A DNA stretch of 64,000 bases. It comes from Sideroxyarcus emersonii. Its GTDB lineage: Bacteria > Pseudomonadota > Gammaproteobacteria > Burkholderiales > Gallionellaceae. Made by a program: the position numbers and the translations under genes. Under the pieces are notes generated by a model, which saw only the letters and a program-made list of their open reading frames with translations, searched no databases and was not told where the DNA came from. Below, in pieces: positions 19,073 to 28,182 of the stretch. Every line of letters begins with the position of its first letter. The first letter of the stretch is position 1. Location: positions 1,735,001 to 1,799,000 of the forward strand of contig NZ_AP023423.1 in the NCBI RefSeq assembly GCF_021654335.1, read 5' to 3'.

Positions 19073-20563
19073 TCAGCCCTTGGCCAACCCCTGCAGTACC
19101 GCCTTCAACAACTGCCAGCAGCGCGCGACGGAAGCGATCTCCACCCGTTCGCCGGGGGCGTGCGCACCGCGGATGTCCGGACCGAAGGAGATCATATCCA
19201 GATGCGGATGGCTGGCCGCCAGCAGGCCGCACTCCAGGCCGGCATGGATCACCTGCAGGCTGGCGGGACGGCCGAACTCGGCGGTATAAACCTGCTGACA
19301 CAACGCCAGCAGGCTGGACGACGGATTCGGCATCCAGCCCGGATAGGCGCCGTCCTTCCACGCGCGCAGCGCATAACTGACCGCATGCAGGATCAGCTTG
19401 TCGGCCAGCGCATCGGCACGTTCGTCGTGCAACGAGCGCACCTTGAAAGTGGCGCGGAACTGCCCCTGCGCCAGGCTCATCACACCGAGGTTGTTCGAGG
19501 TATCCACCACGCTGGGGAAATCGTCGCTCATGCGCGCGACACCGTTCTCGGCACTGTCGAGAAAACCGAGCAGGTTGTCGCGATCCGCGCGCGCAATCGC
19601 CCTGAAAGCATCCGCTTGCCCGGCTGCGGTCGCCGCAGGAACGGGTTTGCATGCCAGCGCAATGTTGTCCTCGCTCTCGGCGAACCATTCCTGCCACACC
19701 TCGCGTTCGTCCTTCACCCAAGCCTCCAGCAGCGCGGTATCGGCCGCGGGCACGGCGAACACCGCATAAGCTTCGCGCGGGATGGCGTTGCGCGCAGTGC
19801 CGCCGCCCATCTCCACCAGGTGCAGGTCGAAAGGCTCCGACAGGTCGTGCAGCGCGTCCGCCAGCAGCTTGATCGCATTGCCGCGCCCGCGATGAATGTC
19901 GATGCCGGAATGGCCGCCGCGCAATCCGCTCACTTCCATCCGCCACAACACATAGCCGGACGGCAGCGCCTCCAGCACGCACGGATGACTCACTTCCACA
20001 TCCACGCCGCCCGCACAGCCCAGATAGAAATGCCCCCACTCCTCGGTGTCCAGATTGAGCAAGCGCCTGCCGTGCAAGGTGCCGGGCAGCAGCCCGCGTG
20101 CGCCGTCCATGCCGGACTCCTCGTTCACGGTGAGCAGCACTTCCAGCGGCGGATGAACCAGGCCGGACTCTTCCAGCGCCGCCAGCGCCAGCGCCACGCC
20201 GATGCCGTTGTCCGCCCCCAGTGTGGTGTCCTCCGCGATCACCCAGCCGTTGCGCACCTGCGGCTTGATCGGGTCGCGTTCGAAATCATGCACCGTGCCC
20301 GCATTGGCCTGGCACACCATGTCGAGGTGGCCCTGCAGGATCACGCCGGGGGATGTTTCGCAGCCGGGGCTCGCCGGCTTCTTCAGGATCAGGTTACCCG
20401 CATCGTCGACGAGGGATTTGATGCCGCGGGCATGCGCCCATTCGATCAGGTACTGGCGCAGCGCTCCTTCATGCAGCGAGGGCCGCGGGATCGCGCACAA
20501 CGCGGCGAAATGCGCCCAAACAGTATGTGGTTGCAGGTTAGCCAGAACATCAGTCATCGCCAT
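19073..20563 (-). CDS. pepD: Aminoacyl-histidine dipeptidase (PepD)
   Basis: This M20-family zinc dipeptidase has about 496 residues. Metal-ligand motifs typical of PepD are visible: QGHLDMVCQ, GADNGIGVA, NEESGMDGARG, GGHSGIDIHRGRGNAI and, near the end, HAGLECGLLA. PepD splits unusual dipeptides such as beta-Ala-His and Xaa-His in the cytoplasm. Start is ATG 20563 or 20557, both without a strong ribosome-binding site; the frame runs further to 20635 without family support. It follows the EI24 gene in the same direction by 32 bases. Confidence 0.93.
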   Translation of the reverse strand: MAMTDVLANLQPHTVWAHFAALCAIPRPSLHEGALRQYLIEWAHARGIKSLVDDAGNLILKKPASPGCETSPGVILQGHLDMVCQANAGTVHDFERDPIKPQVRNGWVIAEDTTLGADNGIGVALALAALEESGLVHPPLEVLLTVNEESGMDGARGLLPGTLHGRRLLNLDTEEWGHFYLGCAGGVDVEVSHPCVLEALPSGYVLWRMEVSGLRGGHSGIDIHRGRGNAIKLLADALHDLSEPFDLHLVEMGGGTARNAIPREAYAVFAVPAADTALLEAWVKDEREVWQEWFAESEDNIALACKPVPAATAAGQADAFRAIARADRDNLLGFLDSAENGVARMSDDFPSVVDTSNNLGVMSLAQGQFRATFKVRSLHDERADALADKLILHAVSYALRAWKDGAYPGWMPNPSSSLLALCQQVYTAEFGRPASLQVIHAGLECGLLAASHPHLDMISFGPDIRGAHAPGERVEIASVARCWQLLKAVLQGLAKG

Positions 20564-20595
20564 AACGGAACACCAAATTAAAAACGCATCGCACT

Positions 20596-21315
20596 CTATA
20601 CTGACTGGCGCAGTTCTTTCAACTCTGTCAGACACAGATGGATGAACGCCAGTGCGACATAAACCGGCGAGAACAGGTTGAGCACCGGCACGAACTGCAG
20701 CAGGGCCACGATCAGGCCGAGCAGGTAAAGCTTCATCGAGGCACGTTCCATGACCTGCGCATATTCTTCCTTGCTGGCATGCTCGGCCAGCGCGTCATAG
20801 CGGAACAGCCGCTGGTTCAGGTAGGCCATCAGCACCAGCGGCAACAGCAGCGCGAGCGGCGAGAACAGCCACAGCGGCAGGCTCAGCACCCAGCCCGCGC
20901 AATACACGGCGATGGCGACCAGCGCGTTGGCGATGCTGCCGGCATTGGTACCGCCCTGCTTGCGCTCCAGCCGCGGGTAATACTTCCCGGCGACATGGTT
21001 CACCATCATCGGCATCGCGAAGATCGCCGTGATCAACAGCGCGGTGACATAGATCGACGGCAGCAGCAGCAACAGCAGGATGATCACGATCAGGTAATGC
21101 GATGCGACAGCGAAGTAACCCTGCGCCATCCATTGTTCCAGCGGCGTGGCCTGCATCATGCCGGTCATGTCGTTGACCCAATTGCTCCAGAACAACATCG
21201 CCGCTCCCGCCCACAGTACGATGGCCACCAGCATGGGCCACAGCACCAGCGACAGCATCCTGGGATGGAACAGGGTCTTGAGTGCCTGGATGAGTGCGAA
21301 AAGAACGTTATTCAT
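20596..21315 (-). CDS. EI24 domain-containing membrane protein
   Basis: This 239-residue inner-membrane protein has about five to six helices in the EI24/CysZ arrangement, with N-terminal MNNVLFALIQALKTLFHPRMLSLVLWPML and the conserved loop QRLFRYDALAEHAS. CysZ proteins take up sulfate, but this shorter, divergent member is usually annotated only as EI24 domain protein, and its role is unknown. Downstream pepD may be co-transcribed. Confidence 0.83.
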   Translation of the reverse strand: MNNVLFALIQALKTLFHPRMLSLVLWPMLVAIVLWAGAAMLFWSNWVNDMTGMMQATPLEQWMAQGYFAVASHYLIVIILLLLLLPSIYVTALLITAIFAMPMMVNHVAGKYYPRLERKQGGTNAGSIANALVAIAVYCAGWVLSLPLWLFSPLALLLPLVLMAYLNQRLFRYDALAEHASKEEYAQVMERASMKLYLLGLIVALLQFVPVLNLFSPVYVALAFIHLCLTELKELRQSV

Positions 21316-21560
21316 GTGGATGGGTAAAGTAAATACGGTGTCCCGGAAAATTCGTGTCGTCCAGATCGCGGCGGCGTCTGCTCATCGATCCCCCGCAGCC
21401 CGCCTCCACCTGCCGCGAAAACTGCGGCGATTCTAACCTGATTGCCAGGCTGCGGTGAACGCACGCAAGCCTGTGCCGTTCGCAACATGAAGAGTCCCCC
21501 TTCAATTGCCGCCCCTTCCATGTGAGAATGTCCGCATAGAACCCAACCCGGCATTGAATC

Positions 21561-22358
21561 ATGGACAACCTGCTCGAAGTCGACAACCTGCACCACGCCT
21601 ACGGCGAACGCGCGGTGCTGAAAGGCATCAATCTCACCATCCCGCGCGGCAAGGTCGTCGGCATCATGGGCGCCAGCGGCAGCGGCAAATCCACCTTGCT
21701 GCGCCACTTCACCGGCCAGCTGCACCCTTCCAGGGGCAGCGTCAAATTCATGGGGCAGGTGCTGCACGAACTCAGCAACGACGAGCTGTACAAGCTACGC
21801 CTCAAGATGGGCATGATGTTCCAGGTCAGCGGCCTGTTCACCGACCTGTCGGTATACGAGAACATGGCCTTTCCGTTGCGCGAGAACACCAACCTGCCGG
21901 AAGAGGTGATCCGCGACCTGGTATTGATGAAGCTGCAGGCCGTCGGCCTGCGCAACGCCCACAAGCTGATGCCGAGCCAGCTTTCCGGCGGCATGGAACG
22001 CCGCGTCGCCATGGCCCGGGCGACCGCCACCGACCCCGCGCTGATCATCTACGACGAGCCCTTTGCCGGACTCGACCCGATCTCCCTCAGCACCATCGCC
22101 AACCTGATCCGCAAGCTGAACGATGCGCTCGGCATCTCATCCGTGGTGGTGACCTACGACCTGGCGGAATCGCTGAAGATCGTCGACTACATCTATTTCA
22201 TCCACGACGGCGTCGTGGTGGCGGAGGGCGAAACGAGCGAGATGATCGGCTCGCAAGACCCGTTCGTGCGCCAGTTCCTGCACGCCCAGCCGGACGGCCC
22301 GGTGCCCTTCCACTATCCCAGCAAACCGTACCCGGACGAATTGATCGGCAAAGGCTGA
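21561..22358 (+). CDS. MlaF-like ABC transporter ATP-binding protein, without mlaE/mlaD
   Basis: This 265-residue single ATPase has Walker A GASGSGKST, signature LSGGMERRVAMARA and Walker B LIIYDEPFAGLD. The form of the protein and its C-terminus (DPFVRQFLHAQPDGPVPFHYPS) fit MlaF, the cytoplasmic ATPase of the phospholipid transporter that maintains outer-membrane asymmetry. The usual next genes mlaE and mlaD are missing: the following gene lies on the other strand. The switch (H-loop) position reads VVVTYDLAES, with Tyr where most ABC ATPases have His. Whether this is normal for the subgroup I cannot tell. Confidence 0.82.
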   Translation: MDNLLEVDNLHHAYGERAVLKGINLTIPRGKVVGIMGASGSGKSTLLRHFTGQLHPSRGSVKFMGQVLHELSNDELYKLRLKMGMMFQVSGLFTDLSVYENMAFPLRENTNLPEEVIRDLVLMKLQAVGLRNAHKLMPSQLSGGMERRVAMARATATDPALIIYDEPFAGLDPISLSTIANLIRKLNDALGISSVVVTYDLAESLKIVDYIYFIHDGVVVAEGETSEMIGSQDPFVRQFLHAQPDGPVPFHYPSKPYPDELIGKG

Positions 22359-22385
22359 CGCGCCGCATCGACGCAGCGCGCCCTG

Positions 22386-23339
22386 CTACCTGCAATCCTG
22401 CGGCAGGTAACGCCTGTCGATCTGCTCGCTCATGCAGCGCCAGCTCAAATGGTCACCTCCCGCCAGCGTGGGCACGAACCTGAGCGACCGGTCCTCGATC
22501 GCCTTGTTTCCCTGCATCGTGATGGAAATCGTGCCGGTCTGGCGATCGATGGTCACTGCCTTCACCGCAGGCGGCAACGATGCCATGAAATTGGCCGCAT
22601 CCAGGTTGCTCGGGGTCGAGCGATACTGGTCGAAATAACTGTCGACATAGGCCGTTGCCGCCCGGCCTACCGGCATCGCCTGGGCCATGCGCGCCCTCGC
22701 CGTGTAATCCTGGTAAGCGGGAATGGCGATGGCCGCCAGCATCCCGATGACGGCAATGCCGACGACGACCAGGATGACGACATACGCTGCGCGGCTCGTA
22801 CCGCCCTTGCCGGCCAGCTCGCCCAACTGCCTCTGCGTGCCTTGCGTCGTCGCACGCACCGCCGCGATGGTCTTCTGACAGTGCTTGTAATACAGCCCGT
22901 TCGCATACATCGGGATCACGATAAAGGCCGCGGCCAGATAACCGAAATAGCCCAGGCTGACCACGAAACCGACCGCGCCGCCGGCCACCGCCCCCACGAT
23001 CCAGAACACGAGCCACAGCGCGTAAGGCAGCAGGAAGTAGATCGCGGCGAGCCCCCACATCTTGCGGTAGAGCAGCCAGTAGAAGGTCACCAGAAAAGCC
23101 GGCCAGTTCCAGGTCGGGCTGATCTTTCTTTCGTCATCGAAACGGAGAAAACGGTCCAGGTAATAGTCCTGGTTGGCGGGACCGATAACGGCCTTGTAAT
23201 ACTCCTCATCGCTTGCCGGTCCGTCATCATTCGCACGCGGCGCGGCTGCAGCCTGACTGGTCGACGCAAGCGCCGCACCGCACTTGATACAGAACTTCGC
23301 AGCATCGTCATTCGAACTTCCACACTCGGGACAAAACAT
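22386..23339 (-). CDS. Zinc-ribbon, DUF2628 and pilin-like fusion protein
   Basis: This 317-residue protein has three parts. Residues 1-21 form a zinc ribbon (CPECG and CIKCG). Residues about 55-160 form a DUF2628-like membrane region (SPTWNWPAFLVTFYWLLYRKMW, then helices). Residues about 186-317 look like a complete type IV pilin: a hydrophobic helix VIGMLAAIAIPAYQDYTARA, then a globular domain closed by a Trp-Cys...Leu-Pro..Cys end (Cys302, Cys316). There is no GFTLIE prepilin cleavage site, so this pilin domain is probably held as a membrane-anchored module. GGAGGGAATC precedes the ATG. Function unknown. Confidence 0.82.
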   Translation of the reverse strand: MFCPECGSSNDDAAKFCIKCGAALASTSQAAAAPRANDDGPASDEEYYKAVIGPANQDYYLDRFLRFDDERKISPTWNWPAFLVTFYWLLYRKMWGLAAIYFLLPYALWLVFWIVGAVAGGAVGFVVSLGYFGYLAAAFIVIPMYANGLYYKHCQKTIAAVRATTQGTQRQLGELAGKGGTSRAAYVVILVVVGIAVIGMLAAIAIPAYQDYTARARMAQAMPVGRAATAYVDSYFDQYRSTPSNLDAANFMASLPPAVKAVTIDRQTGTISITMQGNKAIEDRSLRFVPTLAGGDHLSWRCMSEQIDRRYLPQDCR

Positions 23340-23396
23340 GATTCCCTCCTATCAGACTCGAAAACCGGATAACGGCAGACTATCGCGTTGTTTCCC

Positions 23397-24764
23397 CTAT
23401 TCGCCGACCGCCGCGATCTGCTGCGCCCAGGCCAGCGCCTCGATCATCAGGCCGGCCACCTCGGCTGCGTCCACGTCGCATTGCGCCGCAGCGGCAGCCA
23501 TCTCGCCCTCCCCCGATTCGACCGCAACCGCCAGCATCAGCGCATCGCGCATCGCGCCGGGCTCGCCCCGAAGTGCCGCAGCCACGGCTTCCGGCAGCGC
23601 CACCTGTTTCAGCACCTGGTCCAGCGGCTGCGCCAGCATGACGTTCATCAGCGAGAACAGGCCGGCCAGGAACAGCTGGTCGGCATGCGCGGGCACCCGC
23701 CCTTTCCCGGCCAGCGTCTCCATGAAGCGCCCGCGCGTCAGCGCCTGCTCGCGCAACACGTTCTCGTGGTAACCGGGCTTCTTGCTGTCGAACAGCAGCA
23801 GCGACAGCCAGCGGTAGAAGCGGTCGCGTCCGAGCAACAGCAGCGCCTGCTGGATCTCGTTGATCTTCTGCTGCAGGCCAATACCGGGCGAATTGATATA
23901 ACGCAGCAGCTTGAAGGTCAGGATAGGATCGGTGCGCAGGCACTCCGCGATGGCATCGAACTCGGCACCGGACCGTATCATCTCCAGCGCCTGGAACACC
24001 CGCAGGTAATCGACATCGCTCTTCGTCGGATGCCAGTTCTCGCGGCTGGAAACGAACGGCCCCATGAAGTAATCGAAGCGGCGCTCAAAACAGTATTTGA
24101 AATCGTCCGCCGTCTGCAACCGGCTGGCGATCAGCTTCTGCCCGGCATTGGCGGCACGCAGTTCGGCGATCATCGCCTTCAGCTGGATGCCGTCGAGCAA
24201 AGCGGGGTCGATCTCGATAAAGTCGGCCCGGTGCAGGAATTCGGCATATTCGGGGCGCGGCTGGTTGATCGACCAGCCGTGCCTGAAGCCCAGCGCTTCG
24301 ATATGCGCCAGGCTGGCGCGTAACTCGATCCGGTCGATCTCGGCGATGGGCCGCGGTGCGATCATGATCACCGTGTTCGGGTTGGCCAGCGCCGCCAGTT
24401 GCGGACTCTTCAGCGACTCCGCCGACAGGCGGATGAAAGCGCTGCGTTCGCCCAGCAACGACGACACGCCGAGCGGCGCCAGATTGTTCAGCATGACATC
24501 GTCATACACGCGCCGTATCACCGCGCTCTTGTCCATCATGCGCGACTGCACGCTCTGCCCCAAGGCGAACTCGTAACCCGCGATGCGCTCGTTGCGGTCG
24601 AGGATCGCCTCGCGGCAGATGAAGGACGAATGTTTGTGTACGTTCTCTTTTGAAGCCTCCGGCGCGGGGCGCAGCGGCGCCACGGCGTTCAGCTGCTGGA
24701 AGGAATCCTGCGGCGTAGGCTCCTTCGGCGAGCCTCCCAGCATGCGGCGTATCGATTCGAGCAT
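23397..24764 (-). CDS. EAL-HDOD signalling protein (YuxH type) with degenerate EAL
   Basis: This 455-residue protein has an N-terminal EAL-like region (about 45-235) followed by an HDOD domain (about 240-440; DYLRVFQALEMIRSGAEFDAIAECLRTDPILTFKLLRYINSPG). The EAL part keeps the fold marks (ICREAILDRNERIAGYEFAL, FIRLS, FIEIDPALL) but lacks the EAL, DDFG and QGY catalytic motifs, so it should not cleave cyclic-di-GMP. YuxH/CdgJ-type relatives regulate motility or surface behaviour. It is followed by no linked gene on its strand within 50 bases except the fusion protein gene. Confidence 0.9.
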   Translation of the reverse strand: MLESIRRMLGGSPKEPTPQDSFQQLNAVAPLRPAPEASKENVHKHSSFICREAILDRNERIAGYEFALGQSVQSRMMDKSAVIRRVYDDVMLNNLAPLGVSSLLGERSAFIRLSAESLKSPQLAALANPNTVIMIAPRPIAEIDRIELRASLAHIEALGFRHGWSINQPRPEYAEFLHRADFIEIDPALLDGIQLKAMIAELRAANAGQKLIASRLQTADDFKYCFERRFDYFMGPFVSSRENWHPTKSDVDYLRVFQALEMIRSGAEFDAIAECLRTDPILTFKLLRYINSPGIGLQQKINEIQQALLLLGRDRFYRWLSLLLFDSKKPGYHENVLREQALTRGRFMETLAGKGRVPAHADQLFLAGLFSLMNVMLAQPLDQVLKQVALPEAVAAALRGEPGAMRDALMLAVAVESGEGEMAAAAAQCDVDAAEVAGLMIEALAWAQQIAAVGE

Positions 24765-24803
24765 CGGCTGTCTTCCTCTGCGGTATGGGCTGGAACCGAC
24801 CCG

Positions 24804-25688
24804 TTAATCCTTTTTAGCGCCCGGTTCGCCCGGCTGTGCCCGGCACATCGCACCGACCTTGTCCAGGGCGCCCGCCAGCCTTGCCGCATCGTCCGGGGAA
24901 TTGATCAGGTAAAGTATGCGGATCTTGTCCCTGGCCGGCGTACCCATGATGGTATCCCTTGGATATCCGTACTCGTCCGCGATCCAGTAATCGTCGTTCG
25001 GTCCGTCCAGGGCGACAAACGAACGGTCCGTCGTATATTTCGAATAGTCGCCCTTGATCCGGATGGCCACCGAGATGCCGATGTTGTTGCCGGCCTTGTT
25101 CTTCGGCTCTTCAAAATAGATCGCCTCGCCGCCGAGATCGCCCGCCTTGGAAGACACCTTGCCCATCGAGCCGAACGCATCGCGGCCGACAGTGCGGAAA
25201 TCGACCGCGGAATCGATCTTGAAATCCTTCAACGAAGTGATGAGATTGCCGAACTCGATGTGCAGCTTCTCTTCCACCACCAGGCGGCATCCGTCGAACC
25301 TTGCCGTCCGCTCCAGGCTCTCCGGCACCTTGCGTGCCGTTGCCGGCAGGCCCTTGTCCAATATATCCACCACCACCTTCTGCGCCTGATCGAGATTGAG
25401 ATCGCCGATCGGTGGCAGCGGCGCTGCACTTTCTTTCACCGCTGCGGCTGCAGGCGCAGGTGCGGCCGCTGGTACAGGCGCAGGCACGGCGGCCGGAACC
25501 GCTGCTGAATCGGCCGGCGTAACCACCGCGTTCACCGGCGTCCCGCCTTCCATCGCGCAAGCCGCGGCCGGCAACGGCACCAGCGAACCGCCCTTGAGCC
25601 GGCAATATATCGCCGCATCCGCCTTGGCGCCCAACGGCGCAAGTGCCAACAACATCAAAATCGCGGAACGCGTCATCTTCATCAACAT
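24804..25688 (-). CDS. Secreted hypothetical protein with Ala/Pro-rich linker
   Basis: I do not recognise a family. The 294-residue protein has a signal peptide (SAILMLLALAPLGAKADA), a short Cys-bearing N-terminal part (IYCRLKGGSLVPLPAAACAM), a low-complexity Ala/Pro/Val linker (about residues 58-90) and a globular C-terminal domain of about 200 residues (FDGCRLVVEEKLHIEFG, GISVAIRIKGDYSKY). It probably acts in the periplasm or at the surface. AGGGAG seven bases before the ATG at 25688 supports that start over the ATGs at 25682 and 25676. Confidence 0.7.
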   Translation of the reverse strand: MLMKMTRSAILMLLALAPLGAKADAAIYCRLKGGSLVPLPAAACAMEGGTPVNAVVTPADSAAVPAAVPAPVPAAAPAPAAAAVKESAAPLPPIGDLNLDQAQKVVVDILDKGLPATARKVPESLERTARFDGCRLVVEEKLHIEFGNLITSLKDFKIDSAVDFRTVGRDAFGSMGKVSSKAGDLGGEAIYFEEPKNKAGNNIGISVAIRIKGDYSKYTTDRSFVALDGPNDDYWIADEYGYPRDTIMGTPARDKIRILYLINSPDDAARLAGALDKVGAMCRAQPGEPGAKKD

Positions 25689-25769
25689 GCTGGAACTCCC
25701 TGAGTCTTGTTCATTGTGATTGACCGGAATGATGCTGGTTGCCCGGCCCTTTGTTTCCCCGCACCAGGC

Positions 25770-26255
25770 TCAATAACGCCCTTGCGTCTTGTTGATGTAG
25801 TTCGCCAGTTGCCGGGTCTCCTGGTTCATGCGCGACAGGTTGGCATGGGTCACGCGGAACAGCGCACGCATCACCAGGAAGGCCACGCGTGGGGCGGAAT
25901 CGAGCAACGATTCGAAGTCGGCCGGGGCCAGCGTATAGACGGTGGAATCGCCCACGGCACGCAGCGTCGCCTTGCGCGGCGACTGCTCGACGAAGGCGCG
26001 GGTACCGGCGCACTCGCCTTCCTTCATGGTATAGACCACCTGCTCCGTCCCATCGGCATCCTTGCTGATCACGGTAAGCCTGCCTGCGGCCAGGATGAAC
26101 AGGGTCTGATCGGCCTCGCCCTCCCTCACCAGCAACTCGCCATCCTTCAAGCGGCGCACTCCCATCTTCGCCGCCAGCAGCTTGGCCTTCTCCTCCGTCA
26201 GCTCGCTTCCCACCGTTGAATTCCGGACCACCTTGTAATCTGCGACTTCGCTCAT
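25770..26255 (-). CDS. Cyclic nucleotide-binding domain protein without DNA-binding domain
   Basis: This 161-residue protein has a Crp-type cNMP-binding beta-roll (about 30-130): GELLVREGEADQTLFILAAGRLTVIS, then GECAGTRAFVEQSPRKATLRAV. Its C-terminal helix (MNQETRQLANYINKTQGRY) carries no helix-turn-helix. The position of the phosphate-binding motif is altered (GTRAFVEQSPRKA). I set the start at ATG 26255, nine bases after AGGAGG; a GTG at 26258 is possible. It may bind a partner protein as a signal-dependent module. The secreted-protein gene follows downstream on the same strand. Confidence 0.83.
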   Translation of the reverse strand: MSEVADYKVVRNSTVGSELTEEKAKLLAAKMGVRRLKDGELLVREGEADQTLFILAAGRLTVISKDADGTEQVVYTMKEGECAGTRAFVEQSPRKATLRAVGDSTVYTLAPADFESLLDSAPRVAFLVMRALFRVTHANLSRMNQETRQLANYINKTQGRY

Positions 26256-26402
26256 CACTCAATTCCTCCTCTTCATGTTAATCGGTGAAACAATTGATGC
26301 GACATTCAATATCAGGCCATCATGCCGGCGCAATGCTGCACGCATTATCCTTGAGTCTCAGGCATTTTGGCGACCCGCGGAAAGAACTTTTTCATTATCT
26401 CA

Positions 26403-27458
26403 TCAGCGCTTCTGCTTCAACACCGTCTTCACCATCTTCCCGAACGCCTTGTCCTTCTTGCGCTTGTCCACGTAAGACATCTCGTTGAAATCGGACTCGG
26501 CCTTGAGCTTCAGGTAGCTCCGGTAGTGCTCCGCATTCAGCTCGCCGCTTTCGATCGCCTTGCGGATCGCGCAGCCCGGTTCGTTGCCGTGGCTGCAATC
26601 GGCGAAACGGCACTGCGAGGCAAGCGCCTTGATGTCGGCAAAGCTGTCGTCCAGCCCTTCGCCCGCGCTCAGGATTCCCAGCTCGCGCATCCCCGGCATG
26701 TCGATCAGTAGCGCGCCGTTGTCCAGCGCAACCAGGTGGCGGCGCGTGGTGGTGTGCCTGCCTTCGCCCGTGCCGCTGACTGCGCCGGTTTCCAGCACAT
26801 CATGGCCTGACAGCTGGTTGATCAGCGTGGTCTTGCCCACGCCCGACGAGCCGAGCAGGCAATAGGTCTTGCCCGGCAGCATGAGCTGCTTCACCTGCTC
26901 CACCCCCTCGCCCGTCACATTGCTGAGCGCGAGGATACGGGCCGTGATGCCTGCCGCCCGGATGTTGGCGAGCATGCGCTCCAGCTCCGCCGCGCCGACC
27001 AGATCCGTCTTGGTCAGCAGCACCACCGGCTCGATCTGCCCCTCGTTGACCATCACCAGGTAGCGCTCCAGCCTGCGCACATTGAAATCGAAATGGCACG
27101 ACTGCACGATGAACGCCACATCGATGTTCGCCGCGATCATCTGGAAATCGATGTTCTTGCCGGGAGACTTGCGCCGCAGGAAAGACCGCCTGGGCACCAC
27201 ATCATGGATGCTCGCATGCGACTCCGCATCGTGGTACTGCACGCACACCCAATCGCCCACGCAAGGCATATCCAGCGAGGAGGCGGCGGCATGCAGGAAC
27301 TTGCCCGTCAGCTCGGCAGGCACTTCGCCGTGTTCATTGCGGACGACATAGCGACCGCGATCCACTGCAGTCACCCGGGCCAGGCACAGGCCTGCCCCGC
27401 ACAGCCGGCTTGCCTGCTTTTCAAACCAATCATCCAGACCGAGTTCGATCAATTCCAT
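26403..27458 (-). CDS. rsgA: Ribosome small-subunit-dependent GTPase A (RsgA/YjeQ)
   Basis: This 351-residue protein has an N-terminal OB-fold, then a circularly permuted GTPase: TKTD (G4) comes before GSSGVGKTTLINQL (G1) and DMPG (G3). The C-terminal zinc knuckle is CRFADCSHGNEPGC. RsgA is an assembly factor that checks the 30S subunit late in maturation. The ATG at 27458 (MELIELGLDDWF) is the family-typical start; the frame is open upstream to 27716 without support. The N-terminus resembles the longer RsgA paralogue group, so a second rsgA copy elsewhere in the genome is possible. Confidence 0.93.
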   Translation of the reverse strand: MELIELGLDDWFEKQASRLCGAGLCLARVTAVDRGRYVVRNEHGEVPAELTGKFLHAAASSLDMPCVGDWVCVQYHDAESHASIHDVVPRRSFLRRKSPGKNIDFQMIAANIDVAFIVQSCHFDFNVRRLERYLVMVNEGQIEPVVLLTKTDLVGAAELERMLANIRAAGITARILALSNVTGEGVEQVKQLMLPGKTYCLLGSSGVGKTTLINQLSGHDVLETGAVSGTGEGRHTTTRRHLVALDNGALLIDMPGMRELGILSAGEGLDDSFADIKALASQCRFADCSHGNEPGCAIRKAIESGELNAEHYRSYLKLKAESDFNEMSYVDKRKKDKAFGKMVKTVLKQKR

Positions 27459-27660
27459 GGTGAGTTCGCCCCGTGATTCAGGAAAGCACATCGCGCTTGC
27501 GGTCGATATGAGCTGGCCCCATGCGATGCCCCCGCCAATTCTAGGACAATTCGGCCCGGTCTCTTGTGTTTCACCATTGGCCGGCGATAAAAACTGATAG
27601 CATTGCCTGTCAAAACCAACTGACGCAACATCGCCAGAATCAACCATCAGCGTAGCAAAC

Positions 27661-28080
27661 ATGAACCACACCCCGGAAAACAAATGCGCCTCCTGCAAAG
27701 GCGCAACCTGCTGCACCTACATTACCCAGCCGATCAGCACCCCGCGCACCAAAAAGGATTTCTCGAACCTGCTCTGGCAAGTGTCGCACCGGGGCGTCCA
27801 CGCCTTCCGCGATGAAGGCACCTGGTACCTGCTGTTCGATAGCCGCTGCACCCACCTGCAGGCGGACGGCCGCTGCGGCATCTACGACACCCGCCCCCAC
27901 ATCTGCCGCAAGCACAGCAACGACTATTGCGAGTTCGATGCCCCGCGCGAAGAAGGTTTCGAACTGCACTTCCAGAATTACGACGAATTGCTGGAATACT
28001 GCAAAAAGAAATTCAAGCACTGGGACAAGGCAAAGAGCAGCGAAGGATCAGGAAAGAAAGGCAAGAAGAAGAAACATTAG
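27661..28080 (+). CDS. YkgJ-family cysteine cluster protein
   Basis: This 139-residue protein has the YkgJ/UPF0153 cysteine pattern: CASCKGATCC near the N-terminus, then CTHLQADGRCGIYDTRPHICRKH. The cysteines are thought to bind zinc or an iron-sulfur cluster. The C-terminus is a lysine-rich basic tail (about the last 30 residues). The role of the family is unknown. It reads away from rsgA with a 200-base gap. Confidence 0.88.
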   Translation: MNHTPENKCASCKGATCCTYITQPISTPRTKKDFSNLLWQVSHRGVHAFRDEGTWYLLFDSRCTHLQADGRCGIYDTRPHICRKHSNDYCEFDAPREEGFELHFQNYDELLEYCKKKFKHWDKAKSSEGSGKKGKKKKH

Positions 28081-28182
28081 CCGGAGTTTTGCCAACATAA
28101 TGGGCAAGGCTCCCAATCAAATGGGGCCGGACGAATCCACCCCACTCATCCCCGGTGCAGGGAAGAAAGGCAGTGCCATCGC

